Position numbers and translations under genes: made by a program. Positions 1 to 9,661 of a stretch of DNA of 64,000 nt are shown here, piece by piece. Source of the stretch: Marinobacter pelagius (lineage in GTDB: Bacteria; Pseudomonadota; Gammaproteobacteria; Pseudomonadales; Oleiphilaceae); contig NZ_QNRO01000002.1 in the NCBI RefSeq assembly GCF_003315345.1, positions 62,001-126,000 on the forward strand, read 5' to 3'. Positions within the stretch are counted from its first letter, which is position 1. Each line of letters begins with the position of its first letter. A model generated the notes under the pieces. The model did not search any database. It was not told the origin of the DNA and worked only from the letters and a program-made list of their open reading frames with translations.

Positions 1-11
1 GGAGTTTCCGG

Positions 12-1262
12 ATGAAGCGGCTGCTGACCCTGCTGATTGTGCTGGCCTTGTTGACCTTTGCGGCCTTCAAGGGCGCCGTCTGGTGGTTGACCGACCAGCG
101 TATGGCGGAAGCCCGTCTGGCCCTGGACGATTACGGGGTGCTCGAGCGGGGTACCGTGGGCTCCGGCATGGACGGAAGGCTGGTACTGACCAATGCCCGG
201 TGGCAGGACTTCCGTCTGACCCAGCCGCTGGAATCGGGCCGGGTCGAATTCGATGCCGGCTCGCCATTGGCCCTGCTCACGGCCCTGGCCGATCCGGACA
301 ACCTGCCGGCACAATGGTCACTCCGGGCCGAGGGCCTCGGGCTGGTACTGGACGCCAACATGTTTCGGAACTGGGTGACTGCCGAAGGCACCAGTGTTGA
401 GGGTGATCCGGCGCTTCTGGTGCTGCCATGTGCGCCGGATCCGAGGCAGCAACTGGGTAGTGGCGATCTGATGCGCATGGGCATCACCGGCCTGGCAGGC
501 GAGTTTCTGGTGCAGCAGACGACCGAAGGAATATCCGCCGAACTGAACACCGCCGGCACCGGAAGCCTGGAAGTGGACTGGCCCGGTGCCCGGATTGACC
601 TGATGGCACCGGCAGACACCCTGGCCAGTTCCGATCAGCCGATGACGGTTATACTCAGGGATGGCGGCCTGATGCGCCGGATTGCAGCCTATTGTTCCCG
701 GGAGGCGGGCCTGGATACCATGGAGTGGGCACGCCGTGCCACCGGAGCCCTGGAGCAGGGGCTGAACGCCCGGGGGTTGGCGCCCAGTGAACAGTTGCTT
801 GCCCTTTACCGGCAGTGGCTGCTGGAGGGTGGCGAGCTGAATCTTGCTATTGAGCCATCGGAGTCGTGGCTGGGTATCCCGGTTCGGGATCCGGATGCCG
901 AAGCTCAGGAGCCTGGCTGGCAAGTGGCATACAATGGAGCGAGTGTTCCGGATGTATACCTGGAGGCCTTGCCGCCGGAGCCCGCGCCGGTCGATGAAGC
1001 CGCCGAGCCGTCCGCCGACATTCGCGAGAATCCCGCGGTGGCGGGGTGGTATACCGAGCCTGTGGCAACAGCCGGCTCGTGGGTCGGTCGCCGGGTCCGG
1101 GTCACCCTCTCCAATGACAATGTGGTGGAAGGGCGCCTGGTGAGTGTCTCCGAGCGCGAGCTGGAAGTGGCCCGGGTGGTGGCCGGCGGCGAAGTGGCCT
1201 ACCCGATGCTGCTAAGCGCTGTATCGGGCTTCGAGGTCTGGCGTCGTGGCCGCATTGAATGA
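12..1262 (+). CDS. Membrane-anchored protein of unknown function with Sm-like C-terminus
   Basis: A 416-residue protein. Residues 3-26 form one strongly hydrophobic segment after MKR, so it is probably an inner-membrane anchor with the bulk in the periplasm. The middle resembles no family I can name. The last ~60 residues (GSWVGRRVRVTLSNDN onward, with VVEGRLVSV) read like a small Sm/LSm-type beta barrel (G..V.V.L.n...v.G.l..v); this is pattern inference only. A GGAG motif lies 7 bases before the ATG. It sits 55 bp upstream of argE in the same direction, but nothing ties it to arginine synthesis. Confidence 0.8.
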   Translation: MKRLLTLLIVLALLTFAAFKGAVWWLTDQRMAEARLALDDYGVLERGTVGSGMDGRLVLTNARWQDFRLTQPLESGRVEFDAGSPLALLTALADPDNLPAQWSLRAEGLGLVLDANMFRNWVTAEGTSVEGDPALLVLPCAPDPRQQLGSGDLMRMGITGLAGEFLVQQTTEGISAELNTAGTGSLEVDWPGARIDLMAPADTLASSDQPMTVILRDGGLMRRIAAYCSREAGLDTMEWARRATGALEQGLNARGLAPSEQLLALYRQWLLEGGELNLAIEPSESWLGIPVRDPDAEAQEPGWQVAYNGASVPDVYLEALPPEPAPVDEAAEPSADIRENPAVAGWYTEPVATAGSWVGRRVRVTLSNDNVVEGRLVSVSERELEVARVVAGGEVAYPMLLSAVSGFEVWRRGRIE

Positions 1263-1317
1263 CACCTGACCTTCCTTGATCATTCTTGTTCACCCCGAAC
1301 GGGGCTGAGAGGATACT

Positions 1318-2487
1318 ATGGCACAGTCCGCAGACACCAAAGCGGCGGTTCCGGAGCTCAGGGACATGCTGGCCCGGCTGATTTCCCTGCCTTCAATCAG
1401 CAGCGCCTCGCCCGAGTGGGACCACAGTAATGAAGCTGTCGTTCGCACTCTCGCAGAATGGCTCGAACCCCTCGGCTTCGTGGTGGAAATTCTCGAAGTG
1501 CCCGGCATGCCCGGCAAGTTCAATCTCATCGCCACCCTGGGAAGGGGCTCCGGCGGGCTGGTGTTGTCCGGCCACACCGATACCGTGCCTTTTGATGACA
1601 AGCGCTGGCACAGTGACCCCTTCACCCTGACCGAGCGGGATAACCGCTGGTATGGCCTGGGTACCTGTGACATGAAGGGTTTCTTCCCACTGGCGATCGA
1701 AGCCGCCAAAGCCTATTCGGATGCGTCACTCAAACAGCCGCTGATCATTCTGGCAACGGCGGACGAGGAGAGCTCCATGAACGGCGCCCGGGCCCTGGCC
1801 GAGGCTGGCAAACCCAAGGCCCGATACGCGGTCATCGGCGAGCCCACGAGTCTCAGGCCGGTGCGGATGCACAAGGGCATCATGATGGAGCGGCTGAAGT
1901 TCGAGGGGCAGTCCGGCCATTCCTCGAATCCGGCCCTGGGCCGCAACGCCATGGAGGGTATGCATGAGGCCCTGACCGAACTGCTGACACTCCGGAGCCA
2001 GTGGCAGCAGCAGTACCGGAACCCCAACTTTGAAGTCCAGTTTCCCACCCTGAACCTGGGCTGCATCCACGGTGGTGATAATCCCAACCGGATCTGTGCC
2101 CAGTGCGAACTGCATTTCGACCTCCGGCCACTGCCGGGCATGGCCATGGAGGACCTGAGGCAGGCGATCCTGGCCCGGGTCCAGCCGGTTGCCGAGCGGC
2201 GGGAGTTGGGGCTGGTCTTTGAGCCCCTGTTTGACGGGGTGCCGCCATTCGAGACACCGGCTGATGCGGTACTGGTCCGGACCTGTGAAAAACTGACCGG
2301 CCACACCGCCCATGCGGTCGCCTTTGCCACCGAAGCACCCTGGCTCCAGAAGCTGGGTCTGGAAACCCTGGTGATGGGGCCTGGATCGATTGACCAGGCG
2401 CACCAACCGGATGAATACCTGGAGCTGACCCAGCTTGAGCCGACGGTGCGGATACTCCGGGGACTGATCGAGGAGTTTTGTCTGTGA
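1318..2487 (+). CDS. argE: Acetylornithine deacetylase
   Basis: M20-family zinc hydrolase of 389 residues that removes the acetyl group from N-acetylornithine in cytoplasmic arginine synthesis. Metal and catalytic motifs are in order: SGHTDTV (H86, D88), GTCDMKG (D118), ADEESS (E150-E151, general base and ligand), IGEP (E175), and a C-terminal QAHQPDEY (H362). Length fits ArgE. A GAGAGGAT Shine-Dalgarno-like stretch precedes the ATG. argA follows after 13 bp, so the two are probably one transcript. DapE and CPG2 are relatives, but the argA neighbour and the overall motif pattern favour ArgE. Confidence 0.93.
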   Translation: MAQSADTKAAVPELRDMLARLISLPSISSASPEWDHSNEAVVRTLAEWLEPLGFVVEILEVPGMPGKFNLIATLGRGSGGLVLSGHTDTVPFDDKRWHSDPFTLTERDNRWYGLGTCDMKGFFPLAIEAAKAYSDASLKQPLIILATADEESSMNGARALAEAGKPKARYAVIGEPTSLRPVRMHKGIMMERLKFEGQSGHSSNPALGRNAMEGMHEALTELLTLRSQWQQQYRNPNFEVQFPTLNLGCIHGGDNPNRICAQCELHFDLRPLPGMAMEDLRQAILARVQPVAERRELGLVFEPLFDGVPPFETPADAVLVRTCEKLTGHTAHAVAFATEAPWLQKLGLETLVMGPGSIDQAHQPDEYLELTQLEPTVRILRGLIEEFCL

Positions 2488-2500
2488 CGGAGAAGCGGAA

Positions 2501-3808
2501 TTGAAATCGAACGAATGGTTGCACGGTTTCCGCCACTCATCGCCCTATATCAACGCCCATCGCGGCCGGACCGTGGTGCTGACCATTCCGGGCGATGCCA
2601 TTGAACACGGCAACTTTATCAATATCATCCATGATATTGCCTTGCTGAGCAGCCTGGGTGTGCGCCTGGTGGTTGCTTTTGGCGCCCGACCACAGATCCA
2701 GGCCCGCCTGGACAGTGCCGGCGCCGAGTCCCGGTTTGACCGGGGGCTGCGGATCACCCCCGAACAGCATCTGCCGATGGTCATGGAGGCCATTGGTGGT
2801 CTACGTGCCTATCTCGAGAGCCAGTTGTCCATGGGGCTGGTCAATTCACCCATGCACAATGCCCGCATCCGGGTCAGCAGCGGCAATTTCGTCACCGCCC
2901 GCCCCGTGGGCGTGCTTGACGGTGTCGACTTCGGTTACACCGGCCGGGTCCGGCGGATCGATGCCAGTGGTATCGAGAAACTTCTGGAGCTGGGGCATAT
3001 CGTGATCCTGCCGCCCATGGGCTATTCACCCACGGGGGATAGCTTCAACCTGTCCTATGAGGATGTCGGCAGCCAGGTTGCGGCCGCGGTGCAGGCCGAG
3101 AAGCTGATGGTATTCATCGACGATCAGGGATTGCTGGAGGAGGATGGCAGCCTGATCCGGGAGCTGTCGGTCCGGCAGGCCTCGGAGCGCCTGGCGGCAG
3201 GGACGGTTACCGGACACGATGCGGATCTGCTGAAGGCTGCATGCGATGCCTGCGTCAAAGGCGTGCGCCGGGCCCACATCATCAGTTACGAGGAAGACGG
3301 GGCGCTACTTGGTGAACTGTTCACCCTGGATGGTTCCGGCACCCTGGTCAGTGGTGACAATTACGAGAAGATTCGTCAGGCCAGGGTGGAAGACCTCGGT
3401 GGTATCCTCGAACTGATCCAGCCCCTGGAAGAGCAGGGGATCCTGGTGCGGCGCTCCCGGGAAATGCTGGAAACGGAGATTGACCGTTTCGTGGTGGTAG
3501 AGCGGGACGGAACCATTGTCGGTTGCGCCGCCCTGTATCCCTATCCTGAGGAAGGCGCCGGGGAGTTGTCCTGCTTTGCGGTCGATCCCTCCTATCGCCG
3601 GGCCGGCCGGGGGGATGAGTTGCTGGCGATGATCGAGAAACTGGCCCGGGGCCAGGGTATCCAGAAACTGTTTGTCCTCACGACCCAGACCGAACACTGG
3701 TTCCGGGAGCGAGGATTCCTGCCTTCCAGTGTCCAATCGCTGCCGGGCCCCAAGCTGGCGGCCTATAACAGCCAACGCAATTCAAAGGTTTTCTGCAAAC
3801 CTCTGTGA
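2501..3808 (+). CDS. argA: Amino-acid N-acetyltransferase (N-acetylglutamate synthase)
   Basis: A 435-residue classical ArgA, which makes N-acetylglutamate from glutamate and acetyl-CoA, the first step of arginine synthesis and usually feedback-inhibited by arginine. The N-terminal ~290 residues are an amino-acid-kinase fold (FINIIHDIALLSSLGVRLV, SPTGDSFNLSYEDV). The C-terminus is a GNAT domain (ELIQPLEEQGILVRRS, YRRAGRGDELL, TTQTEHWFRERGF). The start chosen is TTG, giving KSNEWLHGFRHSSPYINAHR, which matches the usual ArgA N-terminus; GGAGAAG lies just upstream. Its 3' end overlaps the convergent peptidase gene by 27 bp. Confidence 0.93.
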   Translation: MKSNEWLHGFRHSSPYINAHRGRTVVLTIPGDAIEHGNFINIIHDIALLSSLGVRLVVAFGARPQIQARLDSAGAESRFDRGLRITPEQHLPMVMEAIGGLRAYLESQLSMGLVNSPMHNARIRVSSGNFVTARPVGVLDGVDFGYTGRVRRIDASGIEKLLELGHIVILPPMGYSPTGDSFNLSYEDVGSQVAAAVQAEKLMVFIDDQGLLEEDGSLIRELSVRQASERLAAGTVTGHDADLLKAACDACVKGVRRAHIISYEEDGALLGELFTLDGSGTLVSGDNYEKIRQARVEDLGGILELIQPLEEQGILVRRSREMLETEIDRFVVVERDGTIVGCAALYPYPEEGAGELSCFAVDPSYRRAGRGDELLAMIEKLARGQGIQKLFVLTTQTEHWFRERGFLPSSVQSLPGPKLAAYNSQRNSKVFCKPL

Positions 3809-4852
3809 CAGCCGCTCCAGGGCGGCTGTGCGCTGATCCGGCGGACGCTGACCCAGCTCTTCCACCGCCTGGTAGAAGGCCGGGAAGTCGTGATCATGGT
3901 CTGATAGCAGCTGGCGGAAGCCGGGTACGAACTGGTTGTACTGCCGGAACAGGGCCAGGTTGGCGTTGTTGAGGGTGACCGGGGCCGGGCCGAATGGACC
4001 GGGCTCGGACCAGGTGTCTGACAGTTCTGCGTAATCGTCAGCAAGCCGCGTGAGGATTTCCTGCTTTCGTGTCCGCAGGTTGTCCGGAACCAGGGTGTCC
4101 GCCTGCCTGTAGAGTCTCTCCAGACTGCCGGTGGCTTCGCGAACCAGCGCCAGGGTCTGGTTCCGGCGTTCCAGTCGGGCCAGGGCCTGCTCGAACCGGT
4201 CCGCCTCGCCCCGCTGGCTCAGCCACAGCCGGAGCCCCTCCAGTTCCATCGCGGTGGCAAAGCTTTCGTTGAAGGTGGTGTCCTCGGCAATGTAGACCAC
4301 CCGGTGGGCCAGTTCGTGGAACATCAGGGCGACCATGCGATCCTCACTGAGGCGGGTAAATCCGCTGTGCAGGGGATCGTCGAACCAGCCCAGGGTGGAG
4401 TAGGCGGTGACACCTCCGATGAAGGTGTCATAACCGTCCGCCCGGAACCGTGTCTGCTCCTCTCTGGCATCCTCCAGGCTGAAATAACCCCGGTAGGCCT
4501 GGCACCCGACAAACGGGTAGCACCAGCGGTGCGGTTCCAGGGAGAATTCAGGGACCGCCACCAGATTCACCACCACCCAGGGGCGCTCCAGCTGCACGTA
4601 TTCCAAAAAGGCATCCCCCACTGGCAACGCCAGTTGCTCACGGGCAAACTGCCTTGCCTCAAGTGCCAATGCCAGTTTATCCCGGATATCGGCCGGTGTT
4701 TCTGCGTTACCGATAACCTTCGGCACCGGTTCGGCACGGGTCATCAGGCCGAAGTGACCGGTAATTGCCTGGGTGTAGTAGCCAATGGTCGTACATCCGG
4801 TCAGGCCGGTTATCAGTAGCAAAAGAAGATAGATCTGACTAAGCTGTTTCAT
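3782..4852 (-). CDS. Putative aminopeptidase lipoprotein (HExxH-type)
   Basis: A 356-residue lipoprotein: a hydrophobic signal ends in a LTGC lipobox (C20). The body carries HELAH (H179, E180, H183) followed by NESFAT with E196, the zinc-metallopeptidase arrangement of the putative aminopeptidase family (PF10023). FDDPLHSGF and GGVTAYSTLGWF are also typical of it. The ATG at 4852 was chosen because it puts the lipobox right after the signal; the frame stays open 207 bp further upstream. The substrate is unknown. It converges on argA with overlapping 3' ends. Confidence 0.85.
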   Translation of the reverse strand: MKQLSQIYLLLLLITGLTGCTTIGYYTQAITGHFGLMTRAEPVPKVIGNAETPADIRDKLALALEARQFAREQLALPVGDAFLEYVQLERPWVVVNLVAVPEFSLEPHRWCYPFVGCQAYRGYFSLEDAREEQTRFRADGYDTFIGGVTAYSTLGWFDDPLHSGFTRLSEDRMVALMFHELAHRVVYIAEDTTFNESFATAMELEGLRLWLSQRGEADRFEQALARLERRNQTLALVREATGSLERLYRQADTLVPDNLRTRKQEILTRLADDYAELSDTWSEPGPFGPAPVTLNNANLALFRQYNQFVPGFRQLLSDHDHDFPAFYQAVEELGQRPPDQRTAALERLSQRFAENL

Positions 4853-5015
4853 GGATCTGGGTGTTATACTCTGGCCGGTTTCCATTCGGGATCCCGCCAC
4901 TATATTACAGCCATAATGCCCATAGTAGCCGGTGGCTTTATCCACCGTTTCAGGGACCCAAACCGGGCTCGGGTTGCTCCAGGGTCGGCTGGTGGTACGA
5001 AAAATCAGGTTGTTC

Positions 5016-8000
5016 ATGGAATCAAGAGAACGTCGTAGAAGTCCCCGCCAACCCATCAAGCTGGCTGCCCAGATCGATCTGGGCGCCGGTGAATCCTGGC
5101 CTTGCCAGATTGCGGACTTTTGTGCTGAAGGTCTGTTTGTCCGCTATTCCGGCGACACCTCCCGAAAGCTGGACCAGATCCTCGCCCGTGGTTCAAAGCC
5201 GGAACTGATCGTGCGTTTCCGGAGTGCCGATGGCCTGCGTGCCCATGAGCTGCACGTCAGCATCGTGCGCCGCATTGATGGTGCCATGGGGGTGAACTTC
5301 ACGCGCTCCAATCCTGAGGCGCTCGACGCCATGATTGCCCAGTGCGGTGGCTCCCGGCATCAGGAACGCTCCTCCCTGCAAGCGCCCAATGACCGCATCC
5401 AGTTTGTCCTGCACCAGTGTGCCAGGGCCGTCACCCAGTTCATCGAACCGCTCATGGATGCCTGCTTCGTCCAGATGGTTGCAGGCCTGAAACAGGCCGC
5501 CCAGAAAGCCGCCAATGACCAGATGGCCAACGAATTCATGGATGCCTCGGGCCAGATTCAGGCCCGGCAGCGGGTGATCTGGCACCACATGTCGAGAAGC
5601 CTGGAATCGCCGCTGAAGCCGGCCCCCAAGGGTTTCCCGGGCTCGGAACTCTCCATCGTAGACAAGGGCGAATTCGAGGACTGGCTGACCATCCGGGTGA
5701 TGGTGACCAAGGCCGATACCCAATACCGCGGGGACCTGCTGCAGTTGAAGCTGCGCCTGGACAAGCTGGGCATCGCCAATGCCACCGGACATCACAATCC
5801 ACTGGGGCCGGCACTGGTGTGCGAGGCCTTCCATGCCGGCCTCAGCCAACTGAAGCTGTCCCGGGACGTGGAGAAGGTCAGTCTCAAGGTGTTCGAGCAG
5901 ACGGTGTTGCAACAGCTGGGTCCGCTGTATGAGGAGCTCAACAACATCCTCATCCGCCACGGGGTGTTGCCGGACCTGGACCTGAGCAAGTACCTCAGCG
6001 AGAAGACCGTCACCAAAGCAGAACCCAGAAAAGCGAAACAGCCGGAAGTGCGCACCGAGGAACCAAAACCGGACAGCAACCGGGTACAGCCTATCCGGGA
6101 ACCGGCGACCAGCCGGAGCGGGGCTTACGCCGGGCGCGCCGGCCAGGAGTTCCGCGGCTATTCCCAGGCGGCCCAGACTGCCTTCGCCACGGTTCGCAAC
6201 CTGATTTCCACCCTGTCCGCAAGCCGGCTTGCGGGCGGTGATGCCGAACCCATGCCGTTCCCTCCCAATGCCCAGCCGTTGTCAGCGGGTGAATTACAGC
6301 GAGAGCTGCAGCAGCTTCAGCTCCAGGCCCGGGAAGCCGTGGCGGAGGATCTGCCCCTGAAGCAACGGGTGGTGGAGCGGGTTCGCGAGAGTGGCGACCA
6401 CCGGTTGAACGAGGAACAGCAGGAGACCCTGGATGTGGTCGACCGCTTCTTCCGCAGTGTAGTGGAGAGCCCCAAGCTCAGTGACTATGCCCAGAGCCGG
6501 CTCCGGCAGCTGGAGGTGCCGGTCCTCAAGGTGGTCATGCGTGATCCGGCCTTCTTCGATGATCAGGATAGCCCGGTGCGCGGTGTCATGAACCGCCTCG
6601 CCCAGCTTGGTGTTAAAGGTGGCCGGGTGAATCCGGTGGTGCAGCGCCGGGTGGATGAACTGATCCGGAAGATCAACACCGACTTCGAGCAGGACACCGG
6701 AGTCTTCGAGCAGACCGTCCGGGAGCTCGATACCCTGATCGACCGTCAGAACCTGGTTTACCGTCGCAACGTCGAGCGGGTCACCGCCGCTGCCGAAGGT
6801 GCCCAGAAAGTGGCGGAATCCAAGAAGGCGGTGGCCGAGGTTCTCAACCAGCGGTTGGCGGGCCGCAAGGTACCGAAGGCGGTCCTGAGCCTGCTTGACG
6901 GCGGCTGGCGGGACCTGCTGTCGCTGACCTGGATCCGCCAGGGTCCGGACAGCCAGTTGTGGCAGGATTACCTGGCGGTGATCGATTCGCTGTTGGCCTT
7001 TGCCGACGATCCGGGCAGCAGCATCAATCTGCCGGAGTTGCTCAGGGTGATCCAGGATGGCCTGGCGTCGATTTCCAGCAACCACATGCCCTCGTCCCAG
7101 ATCCGCAATGAACTCAAGCAGTTCCTGGTGCGCCGCCCTGATCAGCAGCCGGAGCTGGTAGAAGTACCGCCGGCCCGCACGGCCGAAGAGGAGCAGCGGG
7201 AACTTTCAGACCGTGAGCAGCGCAGTCTCCAGCGCTGGATCAACCGTGCCCAGCAACTGCGGACCGGAGACTGGTTGCGGGATCAGGAGAATCCCGACAA
7301 GCCCCAGTACATCCGGCTGGTCTGGGTTGCCCGGGGCTTCAGTCGCTTCGTGTTTGTGAACCACCAGGGGATGCGGGTGGTGGAACTGGAGCTGGAGGCG
7401 CTGGCCCGGCAGATGCGCAAGGGCATCATCGTGCCGGATAACCAGTACGAACGCCCGCTGGTGGATGAGAGTATCGATCGCATGGTGCGCAAGGTCTATG
7501 ATCAGCTGTCCTGGGCGTCCACCCACGACGAGCTGACCGGTCTGCTGGGGCGGCGGGAATTCGAGCGCATGCTGGACCAGCAACTGGCCCGGCGGGAAGA
7601 CGAGCGGACATTGGTGCGGCTGGATCTCCGGCGCTTCCGGATTCTCAATGATACCGCCGGTTACCAGGCCGGGGACGATGCCCTGAAGCAGGCGGCCGAT
7701 CTTCTGTGCAGCCATGTGGGCGACGGCATGCCGGTGGCTCGCCTGGCCGGCAACGAGTTTGCGATGCTGGTGCCGGGAGAGGATGCCCGGGAAACCGCCG
7801 GCAACCTGATCAAGGCGATCGAGGCCGCCGAGTTCAGTTTCAGTGGTCGCAGCTACCGGTTGTCTGCCAGTGCCGGTATCGTCCCGACCCTGCCGGGCCT
7901 GGTGAACGCCGAGCGCTGGCTGCGGGCGTCGGAACAGGCACTGGCTGCGGCCAAACAGCAGGGCCATGGCCAGGCGGTGGAATACGTGCCGGACGAGCAT

Positions 8001-8771
8001 GATCAGTCCCGTCAGGAACAGATCGCCGCCAAGGTCGCCAGCCTCGGAGACCTGAACGAGGAGCGCATGCTGCTGCGGTGCCAGAAGATCATTCCTCTGC
8101 ACGGCCGGACCTCCATGTCGCCCCAGTATGAAATCCTGATCAGCATGTATGACGACGCCGGCACCCTGATCACGGGTCGGGATTTCGTCCGCATGGCCGA
8201 GCGTTATGACCGCATGCAGGCGGTGGATCGCTGGGTGGTCGGGCAAATGCTCGACTGGCTGCGGGAGCGACAGCCGGATCCCCGCCACCTCGGTGGTGTG
8301 TGTATCAACCTGTCCGGTTTCAGTCTGAATGACCAGTCCCTGCTGGAATTCATCTACGAGAAGCTGAGCCAGAAGGACGCACCTATCGAGCGCATCTGGT
8401 TCGAGCTCACCGAGGCGTCCGCCATCAACGATATCGACGCGGTGGCGGAGTTCATCCGCGAGATGAAGGAACTGGGCTGCCGGTTCTGCCTGGGCAATTT
8501 TGGCAGTGGCCCCAGCTCGTTCAATTTCATGCGCTCCCTGCCGGTGGACCTGATCAAGATCGACAGTGCCTTCACCAGCCAGCTCACCACCAGCGAGACG
8601 GACCGGGCCATGGTGAGGTCCATGGTGGAGATGGCGCACTACATGAAGCGGGAGGTGATCGCCTCCCGGGTTGAATCCCGCGAGGTTCTGGATATGCTGA
8701 GGCAATTGGGCGTGGATTACGCCCAGGGATTCGTGGTGGAGAAGCCCCGTTCCCTCGACAGCCTTCTGTAA
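5016..8771 (+). CDS. PilZ - DUF1631 - degenerate GGDEF - degenerate EAL protein
   Basis: A 1251-residue multi-domain cytoplasmic protein. Residues 4-100 look like PilZ: RRRSPRQP then DFCAEGLFV, where Cys replaces the usual Ser of the second c-di-GMP motif. A long DUF1631 region with many alpha-helical stretches follows to about residue 830. A GGDEF domain begins with DELTGLLGRREF, but its signature is AGNEF (911-915) with no RxxD inhibitory site. The EAL domain reads YEILI (1038-1042), and the DDFGTG-type metal motif is LGNFGSG (1159-1165). Both catalytic domains therefore look dead, so a c-di-GMP-responsive regulator is inferred. The frame stays open upstream to 4932; the ATG at 5016 starts the recognisable PilZ sequence. 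Confidence 0.88.
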   Translation: MESRERRRSPRQPIKLAAQIDLGAGESWPCQIADFCAEGLFVRYSGDTSRKLDQILARGSKPELIVRFRSADGLRAHELHVSIVRRIDGAMGVNFTRSNPEALDAMIAQCGGSRHQERSSLQAPNDRIQFVLHQCARAVTQFIEPLMDACFVQMVAGLKQAAQKAANDQMANEFMDASGQIQARQRVIWHHMSRSLESPLKPAPKGFPGSELSIVDKGEFEDWLTIRVMVTKADTQYRGDLLQLKLRLDKLGIANATGHHNPLGPALVCEAFHAGLSQLKLSRDVEKVSLKVFEQTVLQQLGPLYEELNNILIRHGVLPDLDLSKYLSEKTVTKAEPRKAKQPEVRTEEPKPDSNRVQPIREPATSRSGAYAGRAGQEFRGYSQAAQTAFATVRNLISTLSASRLAGGDAEPMPFPPNAQPLSAGELQRELQQLQLQAREAVAEDLPLKQRVVERVRESGDHRLNEEQQETLDVVDRFFRSVVESPKLSDYAQSRLRQLEVPVLKVVMRDPAFFDDQDSPVRGVMNRLAQLGVKGGRVNPVVQRRVDELIRKINTDFEQDTGVFEQTVRELDTLIDRQNLVYRRNVERVTAAAEGAQKVAESKKAVAEVLNQRLAGRKVPKAVLSLLDGGWRDLLSLTWIRQGPDSQLWQDYLAVIDSLLAFADDPGSSINLPELLRVIQDGLASISSNHMPSSQIRNELKQFLVRRPDQQPELVEVPPARTAEEEQRELSDREQRSLQRWINRAQQLRTGDWLRDQENPDKPQYIRLVWVARGFSRFVFVNHQGMRVVELELEALARQMRKGIIVPDNQYERPLVDESIDRMVRKVYDQLSWASTHDELTGLLGRREFERMLDQQLARREDERTLVRLDLRRFRILNDTAGYQAGDDALKQAADLLCSHVGDGMPVARLAGNEFAMLVPGEDARETAGNLIKAIEAAEFSFSGRSYRLSASAGIVPTLPGLVNAERWLRASEQALAAAKQQGHGQAVEYVPDEHDQSRQEQIAAKVASLGDLNEERMLLRCQKIIPLHGRTSMSPQYEILISMYDDAGTLITGRDFVRMAERYDRMQAVDRWVVGQMLDWLRERQPDPRHLGGVCINLSGFSLNDQSLLEFIYEKLSQKDAPIERIWFELTEASAINDIDAVAEFIREMKELGCRFCLGNFGSGPSSFNFMRSLPVDLIKIDSAFTSQLTTSETDRAMVRSMVEMAHYMKREVIASRVESREVLDMLRQLGVDYAQGFVVEKPRSLDSLL

Positions 8772-8790
8772 ACCGGAACAGGCGGAGCCC

Positions 8791-9657
8791 ATGTCAAAGC
8801 GTCATCCGATCATTGCCGTGACCGGCTCCAGCGGTGCCGGCACCACGACCACCGGACAGATCTTCAGCCGGATGTTCGCCAGTGAGGGGCTGCGCCCGGC
8901 CATGGTCAGTGGTGACAGCTTCCATCGCTACAACCGGGAGCAGATGGCGCGGCTGGCCGCGAAAGGCCAGTTCGGTGAGCGCAACCACTTTGCCCTGGCC
9001 GCCAATCATATCGACAAGCTCGAGGCGCTGTTCTACGACTATGGCCACACTGGTAATGGCCGTTACCGCCGGTATGTCCATGACGAGGACCACAGCCTGA
9101 TTGCCGCCGGCCACAAGGCCGGGACGTTTACGCCCTGGGGGCCGGTGCCGGCAGACACCGACCTGCTGTTCTACGAGGGGTTACACGGCGGGGTGGTGAG
9201 CGACAACTACAACATCGCCCAGTATGTGGACCTGTTGATCGGGGTGGTCCCCATCGTGAATCTGGAGTGGATCCAGAAGATCCATCGGGATACCCACAAA
9301 CGGGGATACAGCCAGGAGGCGGTGGTCCAGACCATCATCAATCGCATGGACGACTACGTCCACGATATCGTGCCCCAGTTCTCCCATACCCACATCAACT
9401 TCCAGCGGGTGCCATTGGTAGACACCTCCAATCCGTTCGTGGTCCGGGATGTGCCCACCGAGGACGAGAGCATGGTGGTGATCCGGTTCCGGGATCCCTC
9501 GGAAGTGAAATTCACCCAGCTGCTGCAACTGATCGCCGGCAGCAGCGTGTCTCGCCACGATACCCTGGTGGTGCCGGGACCGAAGATGGCGCTGGCCATG
9601 GACCTGGTGCTTCGGCCCATGGTCCAGCGCCTGATGAGCCGACGCACCTACGGCTGA
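8791..9657 (+). CDS. prkB: Phosphoribulokinase-like P-loop kinase
   Basis: A 288-residue class I phosphoribulokinase-family protein. The P-loop is GSSGAGTTTT near residue 12. SGDSFHRYNR, RYRRYVHDEDH, LFYEGLHGG and IQKIHRDTHKRGYS are strongly PRK-like. The family phosphorylates ribulose-5-phosphate with ATP, but no RuBisCO or other Calvin-cycle gene is visible, so the physiological substrate is open. The E. coli homologue prkB lies near crp and an osmC-like gene, a grouping echoed loosely here. It begins 19 bp after the PilZ-DUF1631 gene with GGCGGAG before the ATG, so co-transcription is likely. Confidence 0.88.
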   Translation: MSKRHPIIAVTGSSGAGTTTTGQIFSRMFASEGLRPAMVSGDSFHRYNREQMARLAAKGQFGERNHFALAANHIDKLEALFYDYGHTGNGRYRRYVHDEDHSLIAAGHKAGTFTPWGPVPADTDLLFYEGLHGGVVSDNYNIAQYVDLLIGVVPIVNLEWIQKIHRDTHKRGYSQEAVVQTIINRMDDYVHDIVPQFSHTHINFQRVPLVDTSNPFVVRDVPTEDESMVVIRFRDPSEVKFTQLLQLIAGSSVSRHDTLVVPGPKMALAMDLVLRPMVQRLMSRRTYG

Positions 9658-9661
9658 AGCC

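Noticed and set aside
1263-1317. Terminator between the first gene and argE
   Set aside because: CCCC/GGGG pairing is only 4 bp with no T-run, and the genes are likely one transcript.
7206-8792. 528-codon open frame on the minus strand
   Set aside because: It is antisense to the PilZ-DUF1631 gene and has no recognisable domain; high-GC coding DNA makes long empty antisense frames.
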